Both the position numbers and the translations under genes were made by a program. The notes beneath the pieces were generated by a model that was not told the origin of the DNA, did not search any database, and worked only from the letters and a program-made list of their open reading frames with translations. 41,809 nucleotides of DNA from contig DGSK01000040.1 of NCBI GenBank assembly GCA_002393955.1, positions 1-41,809 of the forward strand, given 5' to 3'. The stretch is from Lachnospiraceae bacterium UBA4364 (GTDB lineage Bacteria > Bacillota > Clostridia > Lachnospirales > Lachnospiraceae). This document shows positions 15,939 to 25,072 of the stretch, piece by piece. Every line of letters begins with the position of its first letter. Position 1 is the first letter of the stretch.

Positions 15939-18359
15939 CTACTCAGGCCTCTTAACATCTATTACGCTCTTTGTATTTCTAAGCTTTGTTGCGATCATGC
16001 TCACTTCATCACGGCTGGATACCTCAAAGGAGATATTCATGGTGGCCATCCCTCTGGCATTTGTCTTAGTGGTAAGCGCCTGTATATCAATGTCGCTGTC
16101 AGACATAACCCTGGAAATATCCGCCAGCAGCCCCGAACGGTTCTCCGCATACACAAGAAGCTCTACCATATACCTGCTGCCCGGTGATGTAGCCGCATCA
16201 AGCTCCCACTCAGCCTCTACCAGTCTCTCCATTTCATTCTCGGGAATGGTAAGTATGTTTACGCAGTCCTTCCTGTGAATGGTCACGCCGCGTCCTCTCG
16301 TCACATAGCCGATGATATCATCCCCCGGAAGAGGCGTACAGCATTTGGGAAATCTTATGGCTACATTCCCCGCGCCTTTTACTATTATGCTGTTGCCTGC
16401 AATGGAGCCCGATCTGCGTGTTACGCCGGCTTTCTGCTCCTTTTCGCCGATTTCCTCCAGGATATCCTCGTCTGACGGAACATTCCTTTTATCATAGCCG
16501 CTGACTTCTATCAGCTTATTGACGATCTGCCCTTCCTTCAGTGCACCGTGACCGATGGCAGCCAGGATATTGTCCCAGTCCTTGAAGCCGTATTTTTTCA
16601 GAAGATGCGCTTCATACTCAGGCTTGAGCAGGTCTGAAGCTTCTATGTTCCTGGACTTAAAATAAGTCTGGAGCATATCCCTGCCCTTTTCTATATTTTC
16701 TTCCTTGAATTCATTTCTGAACCACTGGGAGATCTTGGTCTTGGCCTGAGTGGACTTAACGATATTCAGCCAGTCCCTGCTGGGTCCCCTGGCATTGGCC
16801 GACTGCATGATCTCTATCACATCGCCGTTTTTTATCTCGTAATTAATGGTCACCAGCTTGCCGTTTACCCTGGCTCCCATCATATGGTTTCCTATGTCGG
16901 AATGTATGCTGTATGCAAAATCTATAGGGGTGGAACCTGCCGGAAGATTCTTTACATCACCTGTAGGCGTAAAGCAGTAAACACTGTCCGAAAACAGGTT
17001 CAGGTCGTTTTTCAGCAGGCTCATGAACTCCTTGCTGTCGCCCATGTCTTTCTGCCATTCAAGTATCTGCTGCAGCCAGTTGAGCTTTTCCTCTTCCTGC
17101 AGCTCCGGCTTCTTCCCGTCAGAAGACTCCTTATATTTCCAGTGAGCTGCGATACCGTATTCCGCAGTACGGTGCATCTCGTATGTACGTATCTGGATTT
17201 CGAAAGGCACACCGTTTGTACCTGCAAGGGTGGTATGCAGAGACTGGTACATATTAGCTTTCGGAACAGCAATGTAGTCCTTGAACCTTCCCGGTATGGG
17301 CTTGTACATTTCATGTATCACGCCAAGGGCAGCATAGCAGTCCCTTACGCTGGCAACGATTATCCGCACCGCAAAGAGATCGTATATCTGATCCAGAGTC
17401 TTATTCTGGTTTTTCATTTTTTTGTAGATACTGAAGAAATGCTTGGCCCTTCCGTCGATCTTGGCAGATATGCCCGCATCACTTATATGCTTCGTGACCT
17501 CATTAACTATTTCCTGAACCACTCTCTCACGTTCAGACTTTCTCTCCGCTATCATCACGGACAGCCTGTGGTAAAAATCCGGCTCAAGATACTTAAGGCA
17601 GAGATCTTCCAGCTCGACTTTGATCTTGGAAATACCGAGACGCTGTGCTATGGGAGCATAGATATCAAGGGTTTCTCGTGCGATCTCCTTCTGCTTTTCA
17701 GGAGTATGGTATGAAAGCGTCCTCATATTATGCAGACGGTCCGCAAGCTTTATCATGATGACGCGTATGTCCCTTGCCATTGCAAGAAACATCTTTCTTA
17801 GATTTCTCGCCTGCAGTTCCACTTTATCTGAGCTGTACTGGATCTGTGAGAGCTTGGTCACACCGTCAACAAGGAAAGCGACTTCCTCACCGAAGCTTTC
17901 CGTAAGCTCTTCTTTGGTCATGACGGTGTCTTCCACCACATCATGAAGAAGACCTGCCGCTATGGTCTCTTTGTCCATTTCCATTTCGGCAAGTATTATT
18001 CCCACACACAGGGGATGGATTATGTACGGTTCTCCGGATTTTCTTTTCTGATCTTTATGAAAACGGCATGCCGTCTCATATGCCTTCTGAATAAGTGAAA
18101 TATCTTCTGAAGGGTGATACTTTCTGACTCTGTCCGTCAGCTCACGGTACAGTTCCTCAGGGCTCTGGAATTCTTTTATATTCTCTATGCGGCCATAGTC
18201 AATGACAACAGGAGCCGCAGCTGCCTGTTTTTCCTCAGACACTGCAGGCGAAAAAGACGCAGTATCGATCTCCTCTATAGCATTTTCTCCATTTTCTACC
18301 TTTGCCTTCAATGATCCGTCCAGCCTCATAACAATCATCGTTACCGCACTGCATGACAC
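15939..18359 (-). CDS. relA: Bifunctional (p)ppGpp synthetase/hydrolase Rel
   Basis: This long RSH protein (806 aa from GTG 18359) makes and degrades (p)ppGpp in the stringent response. In order it has an HD hydrolase domain with HPLCVGIILAEME and LLHDVVEDT (about 115-145), a synthetase domain with FFSIYKKMKNQ and RFKDYIAVPKANMYQSLHTT (about 310-375), a TGS domain (VYCFTPTGDVKNLPAGSTPID), a helical and zinc-finger-like region (RFPKCCTPLPGDD), and a C-terminal ACT domain. Both catalytic domains look intact. The start is uncertain: the first 50 residues are poorly conserved in type and in-frame ATGs follow at codons 8 and 11. The gap from apt is 29 bases, so the two are probably co-transcribed. 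Confidence 0.93.
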   Translation of the reverse strand: MSCSAVTMIVMRLDGSLKAKVENGENAIEEIDTASFSPAVSEEKQAAAAPVVIDYGRIENIKEFQSPEELYRELTDRVRKYHPSEDISLIQKAYETACRFHKDQKRKSGEPYIIHPLCVGIILAEMEMDKETIAAGLLHDVVEDTVMTKEELTESFGEEVAFLVDGVTKLSQIQYSSDKVELQARNLRKMFLAMARDIRVIMIKLADRLHNMRTLSYHTPEKQKEIARETLDIYAPIAQRLGISKIKVELEDLCLKYLEPDFYHRLSVMIAERKSERERVVQEIVNEVTKHISDAGISAKIDGRAKHFFSIYKKMKNQNKTLDQIYDLFAVRIIVASVRDCYAALGVIHEMYKPIPGRFKDYIAVPKANMYQSLHTTLAGTNGVPFEIQIRTYEMHRTAEYGIAAHWKYKESSDGKKPELQEEEKLNWLQQILEWQKDMGDSKEFMSLLKNDLNLFSDSVYCFTPTGDVKNLPAGSTPIDFAYSIHSDIGNHMMGARVNGKLVTINYEIKNGDVIEIMQSANARGPSRDWLNIVKSTQAKTKISQWFRNEFKEENIEKGRDMLQTYFKSRNIEASDLLKPEYEAHLLKKYGFKDWDNILAAIGHGALKEGQIVNKLIEVSGYDKRNVPSDEDILEEIGEKEQKAGVTRRSGSIAGNSIIVKGAGNVAIRFPKCCTPLPGDDIIGYVTRGRGVTIHRKDCVNILTIPENEMERLVEAEWELDAATSPGSRYMVELLVYAENRSGLLADISRVMSDSDIDIQALTTKTNARGMATMNISFEVSSRDEVSMIATKLRNTKSVIDVKRPE

Positions 18360-18388
18360 CGCTCATGTGGTATCATGCGTTATTTATC

Positions 18389-18934
18389 TCAGTCCCCTGA
18401 ATATCTTACTGCAGAATACAGCTTATATCCTTCGAGCTTCTCCCTGCCTTTAAGGTCAGGCAGCTCCACCAGTACAACCACTGCTGCCACCTCAGCTCCC
18501 AGAGACTCCACCAGTTTGATCATAGCCTCGGTGGTTCCACCGGTTGCGATCAGGTCGTCAACGATCAGCACCCTGTCGCCCTTTTTCACGCTGTCCTTAT
18601 GCATCTCAATGGTTGCCTGTCCGTATTCCAGGTCATAGCTCATCTCAACAGTCTCTGCCGGAAGCTTGCCCTTCTTCCTGATGAGCACAAAAGGCTTCCC
18701 CTCCTTGTAGGCAAGAGGTGCGCCAAAGATAAATCCCCTCGACTCAGCGCCTGCTACCACGTCATACTCAACATCCGATGCCATCTCAGCCATAGTGTCT
18801 ATGGCAAGCTTAAGGCCGTCAGCATTGCCTATGAGTGTGGTGATATCCCTGAACTGTATCCCGGCGCTGGGGAAATCAGGAATAGTCCTGACATATGATT
18901 TTAACTTCTCTTCATTCTGAAAATTGTCAGCCAT
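18389..18934 (-). CDS. apt: Adenine phosphoribosyltransferase
   Basis: This 181-aa enzyme converts adenine and PRPP to AMP in purine salvage. The PRPP-binding motif is VLIVDDLIATGGTTEA, and the N-terminal signature is RTIPDFPSAGIQFRDITTL. The length is normal for the family. AAAGAGGTG lies 6 bases before the ATG. It directly precedes rel, a common pairing in Firmicutes, and starts 43 bases after the phosphonopyruvate decarboxylase gene with no visible terminator between. Confidence 0.95.
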   Translation of the reverse strand: MADNFQNEEKLKSYVRTIPDFPSAGIQFRDITTLIGNADGLKLAIDTMAEMASDVEYDVVAGAESRGFIFGAPLAYKEGKPFVLIRKKGKLPAETVEMSYDLEYGQATIEMHKDSVKKGDRVLIVDDLIATGGTTEAMIKLVESLGAEVAAVVVLVELPDLKGREKLEGYKLYSAVRYSGD

Positions 18935-18977
18935 GAGACACCTCTTTCTTTTAATTTACTTATTCTGAAACGTCCAA

Positions 18978-20096
18978 CTACTTACTAAGGAACTTCATAA
19001 AGTTTTCTTTATTCTCCATTGCCGTAGTGGTAGGCCTTCCCAGGTCATCCCTTGCCCCCACCTGGCATTTTACCTCTATGAGGCTGAGCGCACCTGCCTC
19101 CTTTGCCTTTTTAAGCTCTGCATCAAGGCTGTCAAAATCCGAAACACTCACGGCATTCGGATAACCGCAGGCCTTCGCCACAGCAACCACATCCACGGAG
19201 GAAGCGGCGGTAGGCATACCACCTACAGTCTCGTGTGCCTCATTATTGATCACGATATGTACAAGATTCTTCGGTGCAAATTTTCCGACTACTGCCATTG
19301 CACCCATGTGCATAAGCATCGCACCGTCTCCGTCTATGCACCATACCCTTTTGTCCGGCTTGTTCACAGCTACACCCAGGGCTATGGATGAACAGTGTCC
19401 CATGGAACCTACTGTCAGGAAATCCCTGCCGTGCTCACCGTCGCCTGCAGTCCTGTTTTCAAAAAGCTCCCTGCTGATCTTGCCGGTGGTGGAAACTATC
19501 GGATCATCACCGCTTACTGCCGTGATGTGTGCGATTGCTTCCTCCCTGTTCATGGTATAATCATTCTTATAATCCACTTTTCCGTCATAGGAAAGGGCGC
19601 CCTTCTTTATGATAAAGGCCACCTGCCTGCCTGCTGCCAGGTCTTTTTCAAAATCCTTCATGGCAGCCCTCAGACTCTCTTCCGTACATTCCTTGTCTAT
19701 AACGAATGTCCTGACATCCATATCTTCCATAAGCTTAACAGTTACTATGCCCTGATAGATATGCTGCGGCTCGTCATGCACTCCGGGCTCACCCCTCCAG
19801 CCTATCACGAAGATCATAGGGATACCGTATACTTTGTCATTAAGAAGCGACGCAAGGGGATTGATGATATTGCCTTCGCCGCTGTTCTGCATATATACAA
19901 CAGGAACTTTGCCTGTAGCCAGATGGTAGCCTGCTGCCAGTGCAGCCGCATTGCCCTCGTTGGCTGCGATCACATGCCGTGCGGCATCTATACCGTACCT
20001 GTCCATCAGGAAATTGCACAGTGCCTTCAGCTGGCTGTCCGGAACACCTGCATAAAATTCCGCGCCCAGTATCTCAGTTAATTTTTCTGCTGTCAT
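18978..20096 (-). CDS. Phosphonopyruvate decarboxylase
   Basis: This 372-aa thiamine diphosphate enzyme decarboxylates phosphonopyruvate to phosphonoacetaldehyde, the step that drives phosphonate synthesis. It has the N-terminal AGVPDSQLKALCNFL, the cofactor-activating Glu in ANEGNAAALAAG, and the ThDP motif from GDGAMLMHMG to INNEAHETVGG. These fit Ppd rather than sulfopyruvate decarboxylase, especially next to PEP mutase. The frame is open from 20120, but ATG 20096 is chosen because AAGGG lies six bases upstream. Both halves of the enzyme are in one chain. Confidence 0.92.
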   Translation of the reverse strand: MTAEKLTEILGAEFYAGVPDSQLKALCNFLMDRYGIDAARHVIAANEGNAAALAAGYHLATGKVPVVYMQNSGEGNIINPLASLLNDKVYGIPMIFVIGWRGEPGVHDEPQHIYQGIVTVKLMEDMDVRTFVIDKECTEESLRAAMKDFEKDLAAGRQVAFIIKKGALSYDGKVDYKNDYTMNREEAIAHITAVSGDDPIVSTTGKISRELFENRTAGDGEHGRDFLTVGSMGHCSSIALGVAVNKPDKRVWCIDGDGAMLMHMGAMAVVGKFAPKNLVHIVINNEAHETVGGMPTAASSVDVVAVAKACGYPNAVSVSDFDSLDAELKKAKEAGALSLIEVKCQVGARDDLGRPTTTAMENKENFMKFLSK

Positions 20097-20188
20097 TTTT
20101 TCCCTTTCTGCCGCAACCATGCGGGGCTGTTATATAATTCAGAAATTCATCGTTCTGCATCCCACCGACTACATGTGGGAAGTTTATA

Positions 20189-20923
20189 TTAATTTTCTTT
20201 GCTCCAATCCGGATCAACCGCTGCCAATTCATCTATGGAGTCAATCTCCGTTATGGCTCCCTCCGCTATGGGATGAACCGTCAGGTCCAGCTTATCCAGA
20301 TTGTCATTCACCACATCATCCCAGAAAAGCTCCTCATATCCGCCTTTTTCATAGGCCTCATAAATGGCTTTCTTTAATATTTCAGCATCCGATGCTTTAA
20401 ACCATGATATGCCCACCATGTTGTACACATCACTGCCGCCCTTCCCTACTCTGGTAATACGCCCTGCGGCATCCTGCTCAAATACCCAGTCATCGGACCG
20501 GCCCTCAACCATCCTGCCGAAATAACAGGAGTGCTCTAAATCTGACATAAACACGGCAGGGTCCGGGATATAGAGGTCAGCCTCGCATATAAATGTATCC
20601 GTATCTCCCAGTGCGCCTGCATCACAGGCAGCCTTTACGGAAGATATATTGTTTACGGTTTCATACTCCGTATTTCTAAGCACTGTCAGGACTATTCCCT
20701 TTTCAGGATCGGAATACTCCTTTTCCATCACTTCGAACTGTTCGCTCTTATATCCGGTGACAACAAATATTTTTTTCACGCCCCTCGCTATAAGCCCCTG
20801 TATAACGGTATCTATCATTCTTTTCCCGTGCACCTTTACAAGAGGCTTTGCGATCCTTTCTGTAAGGGGACGCATCCGGGATCCAAGTCCCGCTGCCATC
20901 AGTATGGCGGTTTCTTCAGCCAT
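20189..20923 (-). CDS. LicC/PntC-like nucleotidyltransferase, probably 2-aminoethylphosphonate cytidylyltransferase
   Basis: This 244-aa protein has the nucleotidyltransferase signature LMAAGLGSRMRPLT followed by KPLVKVHGKRM, then ETVNNISSVKAA and the likely metal-binding aspartate in FICEADLYI. The fold matches LicC-type cytidylyltransferases, which activate phosphocholine. In phosphonate clusters the related PntC makes CMP-2-aminoethylphosphonate. The position between PEP mutase and Ppd favours the PntC role; the nucleotide and substrate are inferred. GGGAGGG precedes the ATG by six bases. Confidence 0.75.
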   Translation of the reverse strand: MAEETAILMAAGLGSRMRPLTERIAKPLVKVHGKRMIDTVIQGLIARGVKKIFVVTGYKSEQFEVMEKEYSDPEKGIVLTVLRNTEYETVNNISSVKAACDAGALGDTDTFICEADLYIPDPAVFMSDLEHSCYFGRMVEGRSDDWVFEQDAAGRITRVGKGGSDVYNMVGISWFKASDAEILKKAIYEAYEKGGYEELFWDDVVNDNLDKLDLTVHPIAEGAITEIDSIDELAAVDPDWSKEN

Positions 20924-20992
20924 TTTGTCCCTCCCCGGAACATAATCCTTATATTCTCTGCCACCGCCCGTGATCCGGAGCGGTTAGCATTA

Positions 20993-22300
20993 TTACAGTT
21001 CGTCGATCAGGGTGATGATATCCTTAAACGGCATAAGCTTGGAATCAACCTCCAGCGCCCTATGGTTCTTAAGTATATCCTCTGCTGTAGATACCATAAC
21101 AGGGAAAGCAGCCCTCATGAGCTGATTTGCGTAGATCACGATGTTTACGCCATGCTCAGCCAGTACTTCTTCCGTTACGGAATTGAATGAAGTAGGCACT
21201 ACAACTATAGGTGTATGCTTATCCGAACTCCTGAACTTATCGCAGAACTCAAATATCTCTGCAGGATCCTTTTTCCTGGAATGAATCATGATGGCATCAG
21301 CTCCCGCATCCCTGAAGGCGAATGCTCTGGTAAGCGCATCATCCATGCCCTGCTCAAGGATCAGGCTCTCGATACGGGCGATTATCATGAAATCATCCGT
21401 AAGGCTCACCTTCTTGCCTGCTGCTATCTTTGCGGAGAAATTATCTATGCTGTCCTGAGTCTGTACGACTTCGTTACCGAATAATGAATTTTTCTTAAGT
21501 CCTATCTTATCCTCGATTATGACTGCAGATACGCCCACTCTCTCGAGGGTACGTACATTATATACAAAATGCTCAGCAAGTCCGCCGGTGTCTCCGTCAA
21601 GGATTATGGGCTTGGTGGTAACCTCAAGGATATCATCGATAGTCCTTAAACGGCTGGTCATATCCACAAGCTCTATGTCAGGCTTGCCTCTGTCGGTACT
21701 GTCACAGAGTGAGCTTACCCACATGCCGTCAAACTGGTCCAGCCTGCCCTCGCTCTCAACCACAGTCTTCTCACAGATAAGGCCGGTAAGTCCGCTGTGA
21801 GCTTCCATTATCCTTACCACAGGACGCATATCTATAAGCTGTCTGAGTCTTCCTCTTCTGTACTCAGGCATAGCCTGCTTTTCCCTGAGCTGTCTGTCGA
21901 TCTTCTTCACAGTCTCATTATATGTATAGGGAATCTCCACAAGAGCCTCATCAGGATTCATTCCCGCAGCCTTGATAAGTGCGATGACGTTTTCCCTTAT
22001 GGTTCTTTCCGGGCCTGACTTCCAGTTATCCCCGTGTACGATATAGTCGGGATGAACCTTTTCAAACACATCACTGTAGTTCATATTTTCCTGGACTATT
22101 ACATCATCCACTTCAGGAATTGCTTTATACAGTGCGATCCTGTCCTCAATACTTAGAATGGGAAATTTATTGTACCGTATGGACTCCTCTATGCTGAGGG
22201 CACCTACCACAACCCTTCCCAGCTTTTTAGCCTCCCTAATTATATTCAGGTGGCCTTCATGTATGACATCGGTAGTAAAACATGTATAAACTGTTTTCAT
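20993..22300 (-). CDS. Phosphoenolpyruvate mutase with N-terminal TagD-like cytidylyltransferase domain
   Basis: This 435-aa fusion catalyses formation of the C-P bond, phosphoenolpyruvate to phosphonopyruvate. The C-terminal half (about 150-435) contains EDKIGLKKNS (263-272), the EDKx5NS signature that separates PEP mutase from isocitrate-lyase relatives, plus MWVSSLCDST and PIILDGDTGG. The N-terminal 130 residues form a TagD/GCT-type cytidylyltransferase with HEGH (14-17) and later HGDNWK. Such N-terminal domains are known on PEP mutases; their substrate here is uncertain. The ATG directly abuts the stop of the preceding glycerophosphotransferase gene, with GGAGAGAG inside that gene's end. 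Confidence 0.93.
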   Translation of the reverse strand: MKTVYTCFTTDVIHEGHLNIIREAKKLGRVVVGALSIEESIRYNKFPILSIEDRIALYKAIPEVDDVIVQENMNYSDVFEKVHPDYIVHGDNWKSGPERTIRENVIALIKAAGMNPDEALVEIPYTYNETVKKIDRQLREKQAMPEYRRGRLRQLIDMRPVVRIMEAHSGLTGLICEKTVVESEGRLDQFDGMWVSSLCDSTDRGKPDIELVDMTSRLRTIDDILEVTTKPIILDGDTGGLAEHFVYNVRTLERVGVSAVIIEDKIGLKKNSLFGNEVVQTQDSIDNFSAKIAAGKKVSLTDDFMIIARIESLILEQGMDDALTRAFAFRDAGADAIMIHSRKKDPAEIFEFCDKFRSSDKHTPIVVVPTSFNSVTEEVLAEHGVNIVIYANQLMRAAFPVMVSTAEDILKNHRALEVDSKLMPFKDIITLIDEL

Positions 22301-23680
22301 TTATCTCTCTCCTTCTGCCGTATCATTTTCCGTGCCTGTCTTTGCTTCTTCCTTTTTCTTCTTTTTTCCGGATTTCTTTTTGGCCATCTCTGCCTCGAGC
22401 TCGGCAGCCTTCTTCTTCGCCTCTTCCTCAAGAATGGCTTCCTTTTTAATCATATAGTCAGCGATATGCTCTCCGGCAGATCCGATATTTACCCAGGTCT
22501 CGGAGCGCGCCGTATCTCTTGCATTGCTGTCGGAAGCGGAAGCAAGAGCCTTGTCTATTATCTCTTTCACATTTCCAATATCTTCTTTCTTAAGGGCGGT
22601 TCCCAGCTCGGCCAGCTTCTTTATCATCCAGGGCTCATCCTCAAGCCAGCAGCAGTCATACACATCCTTATTGTAGCCGGCTCCGGTATCCGTATAGATA
22701 AGAGGCTTGTCAAATACAAGCGTATAGTCATAGATGACACCAGAGAAGTCCGAGATCATTATGTCGGAATTCTTAAGCACATTGAAATTGTCGTTATCAA
22801 AATTCCAATGGAAATCATCACTATCCGGATACTCTGCCATCAGCTTATCCATAAGCGACTTTTCCGCAGTCATGGACTGGGGATGGGGACGGACTATTAT
22901 GTTGTAGCCGGTATTCTTAAGAGCAGTGAGCATCTCAGGGCCGAGAGTCGTAAGCAGTCCGCTGGGTCCCCATGCCGGTGCCACCAAAACGGTGGGCTTT
23001 TTGGTATCCTTCTTTTCCCTGTTATCGGAAGCTTCGCCCTTTGCCTTCTCGCTGTCAAGGCGCTCCTTCATGCCATCCAGATAAGGTATGCCCGCCTGCG
23101 GAAGCTCCTTTGCGGGAATGCCTCGCAGTTCCTCAAGCTTGCGGATCTCATCCTCCATAAACTCGCCTGAAAGAAAAACCGCATCGTAAAAATCAAGACC
23201 GAACATCCTGTACATCACAGGATCGCCTGCGGCATGAAGCACATGCACATACCAGTCCACATTTTTGGAGCGCTTCCACTGGTACACATCAAGTCCCGGG
23301 GTGGTGGACAGGAGCACATTTGCTTTGGCAAGGTTAAGTCTTGCAAATGCCTTATTCCCCTCACCTATGAATTCTGCTTTTATGTATTCGTACTTTTCCT
23401 CAAGTGCAGGATCGTCAGGAGATGCGGTCCAGTACACAACTTCCGTCTTTCTTTTTTCAAAAGCGTCGCAGATAGGCTTGAAGGTATTCCAGTATCTTTT
23501 CGAGTCGGAAAATATCAGATAAGGAACCTTCTCTGCCATCTCCTTTTGCGCACGACCTCCGCTCATGGCGAACTTAAGATTAAGTATCAGTTTCTGAGCA
23601 AAGAAGACAAGCGTAGCAAACACGCCTATGAGTACTGAAAAGAGCATGCTTCCCGTTCCGGGATCGATATAAAGTAACAT
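22301..23680 (-). CDS. CDP-glycerol glycerophosphotransferase family protein (TagB/TagF-like)
   Basis: This 459-aa protein begins MLLYIDPGTGSMLFSVL with a membrane segment to about residue 35. A Glyphos_transf domain follows, with LVAPAWGPSGLL, IIVRPHPQS and ISDFSGVIYDYTLVF. TagB/F enzymes transfer glycerol phosphate from CDP-glycerol to surface polymers. Beside CMP-AEP synthesis genes it may instead, or in addition, transfer aminoethylphosphonate units from a CMP-activated donor; this is inferred. The last 60 residues are a Lys/Glu/Ala-rich tail likely to be coiled or disordered and perhaps membrane-facing. AAAGGAT precedes the ATG. The gap from the transaminase gene is 78 bases. Confidence 0.87.
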   Translation of the reverse strand: MLLYIDPGTGSMLFSVLIGVFATLVFFAQKLILNLKFAMSGGRAQKEMAEKVPYLIFSDSKRYWNTFKPICDAFEKRKTEVVYWTASPDDPALEEKYEYIKAEFIGEGNKAFARLNLAKANVLLSTTPGLDVYQWKRSKNVDWYVHVLHAAGDPVMYRMFGLDFYDAVFLSGEFMEDEIRKLEELRGIPAKELPQAGIPYLDGMKERLDSEKAKGEASDNREKKDTKKPTVLVAPAWGPSGLLTTLGPEMLTALKNTGYNIIVRPHPQSMTAEKSLMDKLMAEYPDSDDFHWNFDNDNFNVLKNSDIMISDFSGVIYDYTLVFDKPLIYTDTGAGYNKDVYDCCWLEDEPWMIKKLAELGTALKKEDIGNVKEIIDKALASASDSNARDTARSETWVNIGSAGEHIADYMIKKEAILEEEAKKKAAELEAEMAKKKSGKKKKKEEAKTGTENDTAEGER

Positions 23681-23758
23681 TTTGACTTATCCTTTCTCTA
23701 AATCGCAGATCTGATCAAATATGGCTTTGACGCTCAGATTCGTATATCCGCAAAATTT

Positions 23759-24895
23759 TCAGTTATATTTTACCGGCACTTTTATGCCGTACTCCGCAAG
23801 AGCTTCTTTGAATACTTCCCAGAAAGCTTCGATATCGGGAGCATCGATCGCACCAAGGGCACAGAGCCTGAAGGTTCCTTTACCCTGCATCTTTCCGGGA
23901 TAGATAGTGAAACCCCTTTCATAGCAGTAATCGTGGATCTTCTCAAAATCCCAGTTTTCATCATCGGGATAGATAAGTGCAGCCACAAGCCCGGACTGTA
24001 TCTCCCTGGGAAGGAGTTCCTTAAATCCCAGCTCGTCAGCACCTTTTCTGATCGCTGCCATAATACGCTGATGCCTCTCCCACTTAGCCTGCTCACCCTC
24101 CTCGAAATATTCGATAAGAGCCTGCTTAGCGGCATAAATGGTCTGTACCGGCGGCGTGAAATTCATCTCACCGGTCTCTTCGAAATAAGCGTACTGCCTG
24201 TAAAGATTGCAGTAGTAAGAGTGCTTGGGAAAATCCTTTGACTTTTCAATGATATCCCTGCGTCCGATGATATATGAAAGGCCGGTCATTCCCATTATGC
24301 CCTTCTGGGCGGAAGCCATGCAGAAATCCACATTGTCTTCATATACATTTATGGGGATCATTGCATAGGATGATGTGGTATCCGTTATAAGAAAAGCACC
24401 GTATTTATGTGCCAGCTCACCGGCTTTCCTGATGGGACCCAGCAGACCGCTTCCGGTCTCGTGGTGTGTCATATAAACATAGCCGATATTGTTTTCTTTT
24501 CTAAGCAGCTCCTCAAGTGCGTCCATATCCGGCAGCGCATCATAAGGCTGGTCCAGGATGACGTGAGGCATGCCGTAGTATTCAAGCACATCACAGGCTC
24601 TTGCCGAATAGGATCCGTTCCTTACCACGAGAGCTTTCTTACCCTCTTCCAGAAGTGAATTGAGCGCTATATCTATGCATATGGTGCCTGATCCGCAGAA
24701 AAGCACCGCCGTATACTCCTTAGTATCGCCATGCACGATCTTTACCAGGTCGTCACGCATGGGCGCCATTATCCTGGCGAATTCTTTTTCCCTGGGACAG
24801 ATATCCGGCACGATCTGCGCATATTTCACGCTGTCCGTAGTAGTGGACGGTCCCGGATTCAAAAGCACATTTCTTTTTACCTTGTTTTCAGACAT
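23759..24895 (-). CDS. phnW: 2-aminoethylphosphonate-pyruvate transaminase
   Basis: This 378-aa PLP enzyme interconverts phosphonoacetaldehyde plus alanine with 2-aminoethylphosphonate plus pyruvate. The family start LLNPGPSTTTDSVK (11-24) and IVPDICPREKEF (28-39) are characteristic. The PLP lysine is K198 in ASAQKGI, and ITDTTSS supplies the ring-stacking aspartate (D172). Although PhnW is catabolic elsewhere, co-location with PEP mutase and Ppd points to the synthetic direction. It is the first gene of the phosphonate series, about 67 bases after an extended -10 promoter. Confidence 0.92.
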   Translation of the reverse strand: MSENKVKRNVLLNPGPSTTTDSVKYAQIVPDICPREKEFARIMAPMRDDLVKIVHGDTKEYTAVLFCGSGTICIDIALNSLLEEGKKALVVRNGSYSARACDVLEYYGMPHVILDQPYDALPDMDALEELLRKENNIGYVYMTHHETGSGLLGPIRKAGELAHKYGAFLITDTTSSYAMIPINVYEDNVDFCMASAQKGIMGMTGLSYIIGRRDIIEKSKDFPKHSYYCNLYRQYAYFEETGEMNFTPPVQTIYAAKQALIEYFEEGEQAKWERHQRIMAAIRKGADELGFKELLPREIQSGLVAALIYPDDENWDFEKIHDYCYERGFTIYPGKMQGKGTFRLCALGAIDAPDIEAFWEVFKEALAEYGIKVPVKYN

Positions 24896-24969
24896 AGAAA
24901 ATACCTCTCTACTGTATCACCGGCTGTATTGCTTAAGCTTTTTACGATTTTCTCACAAAACCGCATACT

Positions 24970-24978
24970 ATTATAACA
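24970..24978 (-). promoter_or_regulatory. Extended -10 promoter for the phosphonate operon
   Basis: The minus strand reads TGTTATAAT, a perfect -10 with the extended TG. It lies between the groEL terminator and the transaminase gene. The -35 is poor. The predicted start is near 24962. Confidence 0.5.
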
Positions 24979-24997
24979 GATTCCTACAATAAAGGGG

Positions 24998-25032
24998 TAA
25001 AAAAATCCCCCGGATGTTTCTATCCGGGGGAT
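24998..25032 (-). terminator. Intrinsic terminator after groEL
   Basis: Perfect 11-bp stem on the minus strand, ATCCCCCGGAT with ATCCGGGGGAT, six-base loop, then seven T residues. It separates groESL from the phosphonate operon. Confidence 0.95.
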
Positions 25033-25072
25033 CCGTTAGTTTGACTTAAGCAGTTTTACCCTGCGCCGCTTA

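Noticed and set aside
16884..17714. 276-aa open frame opposite rel
   Set aside because: Antisense shadow of conserved Rel domains; its composition follows from the codons of rel and it has no ribosome site.
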